Shown here in pieces: positions 1 through 8,396 of a stretch of DNA of 64,000 bases (position 1 is its first letter; each line of letters opens with the position of its first letter). Under the pieces are notes generated by a model. That model was given only the letters and a program-made list of their open reading frames with translations. It had not been told where the DNA came from and searched no databases. Both the position numbers and the translations under genes were made by a program. The stretch is taken from assembly GCA_001508335.1 (NCBI GenBank), contig LGFX01000008.1, forward strand, positions 1 to 64,000. Reading direction: 5' to 3'. This DNA is from a candidate division TA06 bacterium 32_111. Lineage in GTDB: Bacteria; Hydrothermota; 32-111.

Positions 1-1
1 A

Positions 2-253
2 AGTGACAACTACTTTATAAAGTATGATGTATCTAAAATAGAACTATACTTTGGAGCGAGCAAGGAGAGTGAGATGAAATTGAGTATATATGATAAGACG
101 GGGAGGGAGTTGAAGGATTTATACAAAGGAAAGATAGGTAAGGGATATAGTAAGTTGACAATAAATAAGGGGGATTATGCAACTGGAGAGTATTTTATAA
201 GAGGGAAGATGGGTGAAACGGAGGTAAACATAAAGATATTGATATTGAAGTAA
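2..253 (+). CDS. Secreted protein, C-terminal Por/T9SS-type sorting domain (5' end outside window)
   Basis: An open frame runs from base 2 to a TAA at 251-253, giving the last 83 residues of a longer protein. The tail has the pattern of C-terminal sorting domains of the Por/type IX secretion family: a beta-sandwich with KLSIYDKTGRELK, then GDYATGEYFIRG and a final short strand ending in ILILK. In that family the domain sends the protein through the outer membrane and is cleaved or anchored. What the passenger does cannot be seen. The stretch is richer in G (GGG, AGG, GAG codons) than the genes to its right. A FlgD-Ig-like cell-surface module is the alternative reading. No clear hairpin plus T-run terminator follows. 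Confidence 0.7.
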   Translation, partial: SDNYFIKYDVSKIELYFGASKESEMKLSIYDKTGRELKDLYKGKIGKGYSKLTINKGDYATGEYFIRGKMGETEVNIKILILK

Positions 254-417
254 TTAAAAGAAGGGGTGGGGAGAGTTTTTTTGAAAAAAGTCAATAGGTA
301 AAAAGTGCGTTTTTCCTTATAAAAAAGAATATATTAGGGGTTGTAAACTCTCTTAATATACTCCTATCTCATTAAATTTCCAGGTTTCCAACTCCCTTCG
401 CTGACTATCATTTCTTA

Positions 418-446
418 TTGACAACACTACCATTTATGAATAAGAT
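418..446 (+). promoter_or_regulatory. Possible promoter of the DUF4956-cotH-VTC operon
   Basis: TTGACA (418-423), 17 bp, then TAAGAT (441-446), followed by a CGGAGGT ribosome site at 468-474 and ATG at 482. The -35 is perfect but the -10 is only a partial match, so this is a weaker call than the other promoters here. The rest of the 254-481 gap holds an 8-bp inverted repeat (GAGAGTTT 271-278, AAACTCTC 345-352) of unknown meaning. Confidence 0.35.
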
Positions 447-481
447 ACTTTATTATGTCATGATATTCGGAGGTTAAAAAA

Positions 482-1165
482 ATGAATAAGATTCAAACAT
501 TTGAAGAATTTTTGACAAACCAAAGTGCTCAAATGTCCATTTGGACTTTTGCAATAAATCTAATAATAACAATTATACTTTCATTTATTTTAAGTAGAAT
601 TTATATTAAATATGGAACAACAATTTCCAATAGAAAACAATTCGCAGGTAATTTTATACTTCTTGCTGTAACAACAATGCTGGTAATAAGTATAGTGAAG
701 TCTTCCCTGGCATTATCCTTAGGATTGGTTGGAGCATTATCAATAGTGAGATTCAGATCTGCAATAAAAGAGCCTGAGGAACTCACATACTTGTTTTTAT
801 GTTTAGCAATTGGTCTTGGTATGGGAGCTAATCAAATGATAATTACAATTGTTGCAATGTTTTTTGTATTCTTTATAATATGGATAAGGCATCTATTACA
901 TAAAATCGAATATAATCAAGACTTAATAGTAACAATAGTTTCTGAAAAAAGAGATAGAGTTGATTTAGAAAAAATAATTGAAATATTAAAGAAGAATGCA
1001 CGTGAAATAAATTTAAGAAGATTTGATGACAATAAAAATTTAATTGAAGCAACATTTATTGTTGAATTTGATCAATATAAAAATATGGAAGAAATGAAAA
1101 AAGAGTTAAAGAAATTAGATGAAGACATAAAAATATCGTTTATTGATAATAAGGGTATTATATAA
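482..1165 (+). CDS. DUF4956 family membrane protein
   Basis: This 227-residue integral membrane protein has about four hydrophobic segments (roughly 21-42, 54-72, 75-90, 100-137) and a charged cytosolic tail of about 85 residues. The family signature is clear: GLVGALSIVRFR at 81-92, KEPEELTYLF at 96-105 and GLGMGANQ at 111-118. No biochemical function is established for DUF4956. It is often found beside CotH-type kinases and VTC polyphosphate polymerases, as here. The start at 482 is supported by CGGAGGT seven bases upstream. The stop overlaps the next ATG (ATAATG), so translation of the CotH gene is probably coupled. Confidence 0.85.
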   Translation: MNKIQTFEEFLTNQSAQMSIWTFAINLIITIILSFILSRIYIKYGTTISNRKQFAGNFILLAVTTMLVISIVKSSLALSLGLVGALSIVRFRSAIKEPEELTYLFLCLAIGLGMGANQMIITIVAMFFVFFIIWIRHLLHKIEYNQDLIVTIVSEKRDRVDLEKIIEILKKNAREINLRRFDDNKNLIEATFIVEFDQYKNMEEMKKELKKLDEDIKISFIDNKGII

Positions 1166-3759
1166 TGAGGATACAGAATTCTAATAAAAACAGAAATCTT
1201 CTAAAAACTCTTTTCAACACTAAAAAAATAGATATCTTTTTAATAATTATTTTAATTTTTGTTTTATTCTTTTCAGGAATGTTTTTTGGTATAATTATTT
1301 ATAAAGATTTAAAACAAAAGGATGCTGAGAGTGTAATAAAGGGAGTATTGAAAACAAAATTATTGTTTATCCCACATTGGATCGAGAGTATAAATGCAAA
1401 ACCAGAACAAATTTACATTGATATAAAACATTTAGATTATCAAAAACTTGCATATAATAGAGAAGTTGCTCTTCAAAGAAAACAGTTATTTCCTGATTGT
1501 AGAGATGAAGTTCCTGCAAAACTCACATTCAAGAATAAAGAATATAAAATAAAAATGCGATTAAAAGGTGATTTTAAAGATCATTGGATAGACCCTGACA
1601 AATGGTCTTTTAGAATAAAAATAAAGGGAGATAATGCAATTTTAGGAATGAAAGAATTTTCCATTCAATTACCCAGAACACGTGGATATCTCAATGAATG
1701 GGTATTTCATCAATTTTTAAAGTACAATGATTTTATTGCATTAAGATATAATTTCATTCAAGTTCATATTAATGGGAAGGATTTAGGAATTTATGCTTTG
1801 GAAGAACATTTCGATAAAAGACTTATAGAGAATAATAAAAGAAGAGAAGGACCTGTCCTCAAATTGAGTGAACAGGATTTTAACATTGCAAGTATTGAGA
1901 TATTTCAGGAATCAGAATTAAACAACAATAAAACATTAAAAGAAAATTTTGAAGTAGCAGTTAATTTATTAGCAGAATATAAAAAAGGAAAATTACCAAT
2001 AAATAAAGTATTTGAAGTAAAAAAACTTGCGGAATTGTTTGCGGTTACCGATCTGTTTGGACATCATCATGCAGCTGGCTTATGGAATATTCGTTTTTAT
2101 TATAATCCTGTTATTTCTTTATTAGAGCCGATTGGATTTGATAATCAGAATATTCTTTCTCTTGATAATGAAAGGTTGTATATTGAAAATTTCTATGATT
2201 TTATTGGTACAAAGAATAATGATTTTAGAACAAGAATGATTAATCATACATGGTATAAAATCTTGTTCGGAGATACATCTTTTGTAAAAGAGTATCTAAT
2301 CGCATTAAACAAATACTCTAATGAGAACTTATTGAATATGTTCTTTTCTTCAATAAAAGATAGTATGAATAACAAACTGAAAATATTATATAAAAGTTTT
2401 CCTTGGTATTCATTTAATAATGAAAAGAAAATACTATATTACAATCAATTCTATATTAGAAAAAAACTCGATGCAAAAAATAAACTACTTGTGTATACTG
2501 AAAAAATTGATAAAAATAGTATAGTTCTTCAAATAGGTAATAATGGATTTTTACCTTTAAGTATTATTGGTATTGAATATAAAGATAGTTTGATAAAACC
2601 AAAGAGAAATACTTTTATAAATTCCCAAAAAATGTACGAACCTGTTAGTTTCTATAGTGTGGAATTTGATAATAAGAAAAAATTGAATAAAGAAAATTTA
2701 AAAAACTGTAATGTTATATATACCGTTTTTGGATTGGACAAAATATATAAAGCAAAAATAAAAGATTTTACAATTGAAAATAGAGATTTTATTCAAAAAG
2801 ATATAATGCTGCAAAAAAGCAATGTTTCTAAAAAATCATATTTAAAAATAGATAACAAGAATAAAAGAATATATTTTGATAAGGATGTTGAAATAAAGGA
2901 TAATCTTATTGTTCCGGAGAATTATACTGTTATTGTTAATCCAGGAACACAAATAAATATAATCAATAATGCTAAAATTATTTCTCGTTCATCATTTGTC
3001 TTTAACGGTAATGAAGATAGTCCAATAATAGTTCAATCAACCGATTCTACTGGAAGCATTGTTATTATAAATTCTGACAATAACATTTTCCAATTTACTG
3101 AATTTATAAACCTATCAAATCCAAAAGAGTATAACTGGTCATTAACGGGAGCATTAACATTTTATCAGAGCAATGTTGAATTTCATTCTTGTATATTTAA
3201 TACAAATATAATGGGAGATGATTTTCTCAATATAATAAGAAGTGAGTTTGTTTTGGAAAAGTGTGTATTTGAAAATACAAAGGCAGATGCTTTCGATGGT
3301 GATTTTGTAAAAGGAAAAATTGTTGATTGTTATTTTAATAATCCCGGGAATGATGCAATAGATGTTTCCGGAAGTGACATTGAAATACTAAACACTTCTA
3401 TTATAAATCCTCAAGATAAAGGCATAAGTGCAGGGGAAGTGAGTAATATTAAATGTGAGAATATTATTATAAAAAACGGAGAAATAGCAATTAGTAGTAA
3501 AGATTTCTCAAAAGTTTTTATTAGTAATATTGATATAGAGGGAGCAAGAATCGGGTATGCAATTTATCAGAAAAAACCTGAATATCAGGAAGCATATTGT
3601 TATGTGAATAATGAAAAAATATCAGGATATGAAAAACATTATATGTTGGAAAAAGGATCATATTTATCAATTGATAATAAAGCAATCCCCCCAAATTTTG
3701 AAAATGTGAAAGAATATCTGTATGGCAATGAATATGGAAAGAGTAGTGGAAAAAAATAA
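1165..3759 (+). CDS. CotH-family protein kinase fused to a beta-helix domain
   Basis: This is an 864-residue protein. A single membrane anchor lies at about 22-46, so the rest should be outside the cytoplasmic membrane. Residues from about 60 to 420 fit the CotH kinase fold: a KWSFRIKIKGDN strand, GKDLGIYALEEHFDKRL, and LEPIGFDNQN, which aligns with the family's metal-binding D-x-D region. Bacillus CotH phosphorylates coat proteins; targets in diderms are unknown. Residues of about 585-790 are short repeating strands rich in N, I and D, typical of a right-handed parallel beta-helix, suggesting a surface or glycan-binding part. It overlaps the VTC gene by 38 nt. CotH is confident; the beta-helix is inferred from repeat pattern. 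Confidence 0.82.
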   Translation: MRIQNSNKNRNLLKTLFNTKKIDIFLIIILIFVLFFSGMFFGIIIYKDLKQKDAESVIKGVLKTKLLFIPHWIESINAKPEQIYIDIKHLDYQKLAYNREVALQRKQLFPDCRDEVPAKLTFKNKEYKIKMRLKGDFKDHWIDPDKWSFRIKIKGDNAILGMKEFSIQLPRTRGYLNEWVFHQFLKYNDFIALRYNFIQVHINGKDLGIYALEEHFDKRLIENNKRREGPVLKLSEQDFNIASIEIFQESELNNNKTLKENFEVAVNLLAEYKKGKLPINKVFEVKKLAELFAVTDLFGHHHAAGLWNIRFYYNPVISLLEPIGFDNQNILSLDNERLYIENFYDFIGTKNNDFRTRMINHTWYKILFGDTSFVKEYLIALNKYSNENLLNMFFSSIKDSMNNKLKILYKSFPWYSFNNEKKILYYNQFYIRKKLDAKNKLLVYTEKIDKNSIVLQIGNNGFLPLSIIGIEYKDSLIKPKRNTFINSQKMYEPVSFYSVEFDNKKKLNKENLKNCNVIYTVFGLDKIYKAKIKDFTIENRDFIQKDIMLQKSNVSKKSYLKIDNKNKRIYFDKDVEIKDNLIVPENYTVIVNPGTQINIINNAKIISRSSFVFNGNEDSPIIVQSTDSTGSIVIINSDNNIFQFTEFINLSNPKEYNWSLTGALTFYQSNVEFHSCIFNTNIMGDDFLNIIRSEFVLEKCVFENTKADAFDGDFVKGKIVDCYFNNPGNDAIDVSGSDIEILNTSIINPQDKGISAGEVSNIKCENIIIKNGEIAISSKDFSKVFISNIDIEGARIGYAIYQKKPEYQEAYCYVNNEKISGYEKHYMLEKGSYLSIDNKAIPPNFENVKEYLYGNEYGKSSGKK

Positions 3760-4372
3760 TTATAATTGGCGATATGAAAGAAAATTTGTTATAGAAAATA
3801 TCGATTATAAAATAATTGAGGGTATCCTATACACTCATCCAGCATTTTTTAAAGAGATCTTTCATAAAAGGCAGATTAACAATATTTATCTTGATACTAT
3901 CAATTACAAAAATTATTATGACCATGTAGACGGATCAAGTAATAGAATAAAAATACGTATTAGATGGTATAATGAAACCTTCGGATTTATCGAAAAACCT
4001 GTTCTTGAATTAAAAATAAGAAATGGGCTATTAGGTAGAAAAGAGTCTTATACACTGGAATCTTTTTCTGTGAATAATGATTTGAATATAAATATTCTAA
4101 ATAAAGTTTTTAATGAATCAGATCTTCCAGAGAGAATAAAAATTTTATTAAAAAATTATTCTCCTTCATTGCTCAATGTGTATAATAGAAAATATTTTAT
4201 ATCTTACGATAAAAAATTCAGAATAACAATAGATAGTGATATGAAGTTTTATAAGACTAGAAATAATAACAATACATTTCTCTCATATTCAGAAAACTAT
4301 AATAATACAATATTGGAAATAAAATATGATTTTGAAAATGAAAAATATATTAAATTCATAACAGAATTCTGA
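3722..4372 (+). CDS. VTC-domain polyphosphate polymerase, interrupted by in-frame TGA
   Basis: The 216-residue product matches the VTC domain, the tunnel-shaped polyphosphate polymerase fold. Visible motifs are WRYERKF at the start, INNIYLDT, SSNRIKIRIRWY with alternating basic residues, VLELKIRN, a NRKYFIS strand and ILEIKYDF near the end. Bacterial members are proposed to make polyphosphate or modify phosphate-containing polymers. It lies inside the DUF4956-CotH operon. The start is uncertain: ATG at 3722 or 3734, or GTG at 3746 preceded by GGAAAGAG. The conserved C-terminal tail is still encoded in the same frame after the TGA at 4370-4372, so the protein is either truncated by a nonsense change or made by readthrough. 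Confidence 0.8.
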   Translation: MAMNMERVVEKNNYNWRYERKFVIENIDYKIIEGILYTHPAFFKEIFHKRQINNIYLDTINYKNYYDHVDGSSNRIKIRIRWYNETFGFIEKPVLELKIRNGLLGRKESYTLESFSVNNDLNINILNKVFNESDLPERIKILLKNYSPSLLNVYNRKYFISYDKKFRITIDSDMKFYKTRNNNNTFLSYSENYNNTILEIKYDFENEKYIKFITEF

Positions 4373-4432
4373 CCATTTAGATTAAGTAAAAATTCCAAAT
4401 ATGTAAATGGTTTAATATTAAACTACTGGTAG
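4373..4432 (+). other. In-frame continuation of the VTC gene beyond TGA
   Basis: Reading on in the frame of the VTC gene gives PFRLSKNSKYVNGLILNYW and then TAG at 4430-4432. VTC domains normally end with an S-K-Y segment that supplies a lysine to the active-site tunnel, and this segment is present here. The base after the TGA is C, the context known to favour UGA readthrough. No frameshift is needed; a single substitution would restore a normal-length domain. Confidence 0.75.
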
Positions 4433-4744
4433 ATTTCTAAATATAAAATAGATGTGGTACTTGATTCCGCGATATTTTTTGGGTGGAATATATTGTTGAT
4501 TATTTTTCCTATTGGTTGATGTGCAAAAAAAGTGAAAATGAAAAATATAAAAAGTTGGTAAGGGGATTATCTCCCTTAGTGGTATGAATCAATAGTGAGA
4601 TAACAATGAATTTATTGGATACTTTTGAAATTGTTCATAAGTAAAGGAGTTCCTATATCGAATTAAAATATTTTTCAAAAAATAGATTTTTTAATTCCCT
4701 AAAAAATGTCACTTGGGTTAAAATTTTGTTTATTTTCTAAATTG
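4433..4744. other. Non-coding gap between VTC and divIVA genes
   Basis: About 310 very AT-rich bases with no credible gene. The only structure noticed is a short hairpin at about 4559-4576 (AAGGGG with CCCTT, unpaired ATTATC) that lacks a T-run. The right end carries the divIVA promoter, listed separately. Confidence 0.5.
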
Positions 4745-4772
4745 TTGATTTTTTTTTGTCGTGGTATATAAT
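4745..4772 (+). promoter_or_regulatory. Promoter of the divIVA-polA operon
   Basis: TTGATT (4745-4750), 16 bp, TATAAT (4767-4772). Transcription would begin near 4779, leaving a short leader that carries AGGAGG at 4785-4790 before the ATG at 4795. Confidence 0.7.
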
Positions 4773-4794
4773 AATTTTTCACATAGGAGGAAAA

Positions 4795-5373
4795 ATGGAT
4801 ATAACTCCTTTGGAAATAAAAAAGCAAGAATTCAAAAAATCACTTAAAGGTTATGATATTAATGAAGTAACAACATTTTTAAATACAGTTTCTGAGCAGT
4901 TAGAGGAACTTTTAAAAGAGAATTACTCTCTTAAAGAGGAGATTGAAAACCTCTCAAAAGAACTTGAAAGGTATAGAAATCTTGAAAGAACTTTACAGGA
5001 AACTTTAACGTCAGCAACAAAAAGTTCTTCTGAACTTAGAGCCAACGCTTTGAAAGAGGCAGAACTTATAAAAAAGAATGCACAACTTGAGGCTGAAGCA
5101 TACCTTCAGAGTTCAAAGGAAGAACTTAACAATCTTAAAAATGAGATAAAAAGTTTAATAACCTTAAAAAATAATTTTTTATCAAGATTCAGGGGAATAC
5201 TTGAATCATATTTTAAAACACTTGATCAGGAAGTTGTTGAACATAAAATCGAGGTTAATGAGATAAACAAAGTTTTGAGGGAACAACCAGAAAAAATAAT
5301 AAATTTAGGTTCTCTATTCAGTCAAATCAAAAAGGAAGGTGAAAATGATGGAGAAAATAAAAAAGACATCTGA
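4795..5373 (+). CDS. divIVA: DivIVA-domain coiled-coil protein
   Basis: The product is 192 residues. The N-terminus MDITPLEIKKQEFKKSLKGY followed by DINEVTTFLNTV is the DivIVA membrane-binding and dimerisation motif; residues of about 35-150 are a long coiled coil rich in E, K and L. DivIVA/GpsB proteins sense curved membrane and recruit division or growth factors. The ATG at 4795 is chosen over an in-frame TTG at 4756 because AGGAGG lies five bases upstream and the conserved motif begins there. It overlaps the next gene by 29 nt. DivIVA is best known from Gram-positives but also occurs in some diderm lineages; the role here is inferred. Confidence 0.85.
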   Translation: MDITPLEIKKQEFKKSLKGYDINEVTTFLNTVSEQLEELLKENYSLKEEIENLSKELERYRNLERTLQETLTSATKSSSELRANALKEAELIKKNAQLEAEAYLQSSKEELNNLKNEIKSLITLKNNFLSRFRGILESYFKTLDQEVVEHKIEVNEINKVLREQPEKIINLGSLFSQIKKEGENDGENKKDI

Positions 5374-6163
5374 ATTCTTGAAAGAGAAAGGTTTCATTAA
5401 TCCTGAGGTAGCCATCATCCTTGGAACAGGTATGTCTGAACTTGCTAAAATAATAGAAGTTAAGGCGAAATTATCATATAAGGATATTCCAGATTTCCCG
5501 ATTTCAACAGTTGAAAGTCATGCAGGTGAATTGATATATGGAGAACTTGCAGGTAAAAGGGTTATCGCAATGGCTGGAAGGTTCCATTTTTATGAAGGGT
5601 ATGATTTCCAGACCATAACTTTCCCAGTTAGAGTTATGCTTTATCTTGGAGCAAAACTTTTAATAGTTTCGAATGCTGCAGGTGGAGTCAACCCTCTGTT
5701 TAAAGCTGGTGAGATAATGCTTATAACGGATCACATAAATTTTCTACCAGGTAATCCTTTGAGAGGGAAAAATCTTGATCAACTTGGGCCTAGATTTCCT
5801 GATGGATTTGAAGTGTATCCCCCAAAATATCAGGAGATTGCTGAAGAGGCAGCATTGGAAGTCAAGATACCTTTAAGAAAGGGAGTTTATCTTGCTATAC
5901 AGGGACCCAACCTTGAGACTGGTGCTGAATACAGAATGATAAGAGTACTCGGTGCTGATGCAGTTGGAATGTCAACAGTTCCAGAAGCACTTGTTGCAAA
6001 ACACATGAATATTCCAGTTGTAGGATTCTCAGTAATAACCGATATGGGACTTCCAGATCATATGGAACCAGTATCTTTTGAATATGTTGTCAACAACGCA
6101 AAAAAAGCTGAAGAGAATCTCAAAAAACTTATCACAAGATTTCTAGAAAAGGTTACATTATAA
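5345..6163 (+). CDS. punA: Purine nucleoside phosphorylase (PNP/MTAP family)
   Basis: It cleaves purine nucleosides with phosphate to free base and ribose 1-phosphate for salvage in the cytosol. The 272-residue product has the trimeric PNP signatures: VAIILGTGMSELA near the N-terminus, FPVRVMLYLGAKLLIVSNAAGG with its NAAGG phosphate/base site, IQGPNLETGAEYRM, GADAVGMSTVPE and GFSVITDMG. The usual G-S-G phosphate-loop serine is threonine here (G-T-G), a conservative change. AGGAAGG at 5333-5339 favours ATG 5345; a GTG at 5339 and ATG at 5348 are alternatives. It sits in the divIVA operon and its TAA abuts the next ATG. Confidence 0.9.
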   Translation: MMEKIKKTSEFLKEKGFINPEVAIILGTGMSELAKIIEVKAKLSYKDIPDFPISTVESHAGELIYGELAGKRVIAMAGRFHFYEGYDFQTITFPVRVMLYLGAKLLIVSNAAGGVNPLFKAGEIMLITDHINFLPGNPLRGKNLDQLGPRFPDGFEVYPPKYQEIAEEAALEVKIPLRKGVYLAIQGPNLETGAEYRMIRVLGADAVGMSTVPEALVAKHMNIPVVGFSVITDMGLPDHMEPVSFEYVVNNAKKAEENLKKLITRFLEKVTL

Positions 6164-7078
6164 ATGAAAGATTTTAACAGGTTACTTACACTTTTAATCA
6201 TCTCGTTATTATTTGTAACTTCATGCTCAAAAGGTAACGACGATAAAATTGAAAAGATGTTGTCTGAAAAAAAGTATTTTGAAGTTATAAATATACTTGA
6301 AAATAAAAGTAAAAAAACTGGAACCGATTATTACAACCTTGCACAGGCATATAAAGATTTGAGAAAACTTTCCGTTGCTGATTCCTTTTACCTTCTTGCT
6401 CTTGAAAAAGATCCATCCTTGAAAGGAAAGGTTTTACAATCCTATTCCAATATAGCCATGACAGATTTTATGAAAGGTTACACTGCAAACTCTATAAAAT
6501 ACTGGCTTAAAATAATTGAAATGAATCCAAACTATGATATAAATATCGGTTTCTACCATATGGGGAAATATTTCTTTGATAACGGTGACTTTCAAAAAGC
6601 AAAATCTATGTTGAACAACTCACTAAACATTCCACTCACCTCTTTTGAAAAGATAAATGTTTACAAAATGATTATAGATATATACAAGAGTGAAGAAAAA
6701 TTTGACACAGCACTTATGTTTGCTCAAAAGGCTTCAGATGAATTTTCAAAAGAAGGTTCAATAGGTGATGTTGATTTCAAAGTTATTGCCGGGGAATTGA
6801 AGTTTTATATAGCAAAAGACAAATACGATAAAAAAAATTATGACGATGCTTTAAACCTTTTTCTCGATTTTATAAATAAACCTCTTCCTCAATCTTTGCT
6901 TGACGATGCACATCTTTATGTAGGAAATATATATTTTGAATTAAATGATTTTGAGAAAGCTATATTCCATTACAATAAAGTTAAAGAGTACTCTGATGTT
7001 AAAGTTTACGGTTCATCCGATAATCTCGATGAGGCAAACAAAAAACTAAAAGAAATTCTTAGAAGGAAAATGCAATGA
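6164..7078 (+). CDS. TPR-repeat lipoprotein
   Basis: A lipoprotein signal peptide (LLTLLIISLLFVTSC) gives a predicted lipidated cysteine at about residue 21. The mature part of about 280 residues is helical with tetratricopeptide-like repeats, such as YYNLAQAYKDLRKLSVADSF, DNGDFQKAKSMLNNSL and DAHLYVGNIYFELNDFEKAI. It overlaps bamD by four bases, which hints at a role in outer membrane assembly or envelope scaffolding, but no specific function is recognised. It starts directly after the PNP stop. Confidence 0.72.
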   Translation: MKDFNRLLTLLIISLLFVTSCSKGNDDKIEKMLSEKKYFEVINILENKSKKTGTDYYNLAQAYKDLRKLSVADSFYLLALEKDPSLKGKVLQSYSNIAMTDFMKGYTANSIKYWLKIIEMNPNYDINIGFYHMGKYFFDNGDFQKAKSMLNNSLNIPLTSFEKINVYKMIIDIYKSEEKFDTALMFAQKASDEFSKEGSIGDVDFKVIAGELKFYIAKDKYDKKNYDDALNLFLDFINKPLPQSLLDDAHLYVGNIYFELNDFEKAIFHYNKVKEYSDVKVYGSSDNLDEANKKLKEILRRKMQ

Positions 7079-7827
7079 AAAAAAGTTTATATCTACTCCT
7101 AATACTCTTTTCGCTCCTTTTTTTTAATTCCTGTGCTAAAAAGGAAAAGTTATCGATGATGGACGTTTCCGATGAAGAACTTTACAAGAAAGCTTACAAT
7201 TTTTATGAACAAAAAAAATGGAATAAATCTATAGACTTTTTTCAAAAATATATCTTTACATATCCTGCAACAAAGAGAACTGAACTTGCACAATACTACC
7301 TTGCAGATTCATATTTCAATAAAAAATCTTACACTGAATCGATAGTTGAATTTGAATACTTTTTAAAGAATTATAAGAATTATAATTTGAAAAAGGATGC
7401 ACTTTATAAACTTTGTATATCATATTATAAAATCTCTCCACCGTATCAGTTCGATCAGAGTTTAACTTTTTCAGCGATAGGGGTCATGAGAGAATTTTTG
7501 GTAGAGTATTTTGATGATGAGAGAAAGAATGAAATAGATTCTTTGTTGAATCTACTACTCTCAAGAATTGAGGAGAAGAAGTTGCATACAGGTGATTTTT
7601 ACTATAAAGGTAAAAAGTATAAATCCGCTATAATTTATTATCAACTTGTTGATGAAAACAATCTTAAAAATGACCTTAAAGATAGATACTATTTTTCATA
7701 TGGTAGAGCACTTTACAAAAATAAAGATTACCAAAAATCTTTGGAAATACTTCAAAAGGTGAGTGAAAATAGTAAATATTATAGAGATAGTAAAAAGATA
7801 ATAGATAAAATTTCAAATTCTTTATGA
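7075..7827 (+). CDS. bamD: Outer membrane assembly lipoprotein BamD
   Basis: The product is 250 residues with a lipobox signal peptide (LLFFNSC). Five TPR-like helical hairpins follow: ELYKKAYNFYEQKKWNKSID, AQYYLADSYFNKKSYTESI, the family-typical PPYQFDQS segment, and GDFYYKGKKYKSAIIYYQLV. The order and spacing are those of BamD/YfiO, the essential lipoprotein that works with BamA to insert beta-barrel proteins. No full-length BamA is in the window; the TamA-like protein at 44178-45944 is the only Omp85 member seen. It overlaps the flanking genes by 4 nt on each side. Confidence 0.88.
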   Translation: MKKSLYLLLILFSLLFFNSCAKKEKLSMMDVSDEELYKKAYNFYEQKKWNKSIDFFQKYIFTYPATKRTELAQYYLADSYFNKKSYTESIVEFEYFLKNYKNYNLKKDALYKLCISYYKISPPYQFDQSLTFSAIGVMREFLVEYFDDERKNEIDSLLNLLLSRIEEKKLHTGDFYYKGKKYKSAIIYYQLVDENNLKNDLKDRYYFSYGRALYKNKDYQKSLEILQKVSENSKYYRDSKKIIDKISNSL

Positions 7828-8396
7828 AAATAGGAATTTTTGGTGGAGGGTTCGATCCTGTTCATATAGGGCACATATTTTCAATTCAGTATATTTTAGA
7901 TAAAAAGTATGTTGATAGGATAATTGTTATTCCAACTTACAGACAACCTTTAAAGGAAGAGTATTCAACTCCTTTTGGTATAAGACTTACCATGGCAACT
8001 GAAGCCTTCAAAAAATTTTCCGATGTTTTAGTTTCAGACATAGAAGGTTCTTTACCTTTGCCTTCCTACACAATATACACCATAAAAAAATTGAAGGAAA
8101 ATCACAGAAATGATGATCTTTTTTTGATAATTGGTGAAGATGAGGCATACAATATAATAAAATGGCATAGGTATGATGAGTTGAAAAAGTATGTAAACTT
8201 TATCATAACCAGGAGATACTGTAAAAAATTTGAATACGACAGAATTTTCTTTAAGGATGCAATAAATGTTGATAATCCAGTGATAGAGATTTCATCATCT
8301 TTGATAAGGGGACTTTTAAAGGAAGGGGTGAGAGTTGATGGACTCGTTCCTGAAAATGTGTTAAAAATAATCGTAAATGAAAGGCTTTACATTTGA
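7824..8396 (+). CDS. nadD: Nicotinate-nucleotide adenylyltransferase
   Basis: It transfers AMP to nicotinic acid mononucleotide in NAD synthesis. The 190-residue protein opens with the nucleotidyltransferase motif GIFGGGFDPVHIGH (T/HxGH class) and later has the NadD hallmarks IIGEDEAYNIIKWHRYDEL and ISSSLIRGLL, corresponding to the conserved ISSTxIR loop. Length is normal. ATG 7824 overlaps the bamD stop, and its own stop overlaps the TTG start of polA. Confidence 0.92.
   Translation: MKIGIFGGGFDPVHIGHIFSIQYILDKKYVDRIIVIPTYRQPLKEEYSTPFGIRLTMATEAFKKFSDVLVSDIEGSLPLPSYTIYTIKKLKENHRNDDLFLIIGEDEAYNIIKWHRYDELKKYVNFIITRRYCKKFEYDRIFFKDAINVDNPVIEISSSLIRGLLKEGVRVDGLVPENVLKIIVNERLYI

Noticed and set aside
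254..481. tRNA or small RNA gene in the left gap
   Set aside because: No cloverleaf or T-loop was found; only a weak inverted repeat and a promoter-like site.
4370..4372. TGA recoded as an amino acid genome-wide
   Set aside because: Many genes in the window, such as hslV, bamD, tamA and the GGDEF gene, end at TGA with overlapping starts, so TGA is a normal stop.
4559..4576. Hairpin in the VTC-divIVA gap as a terminator
   Set aside because: Short stem with no T-run on either strand.
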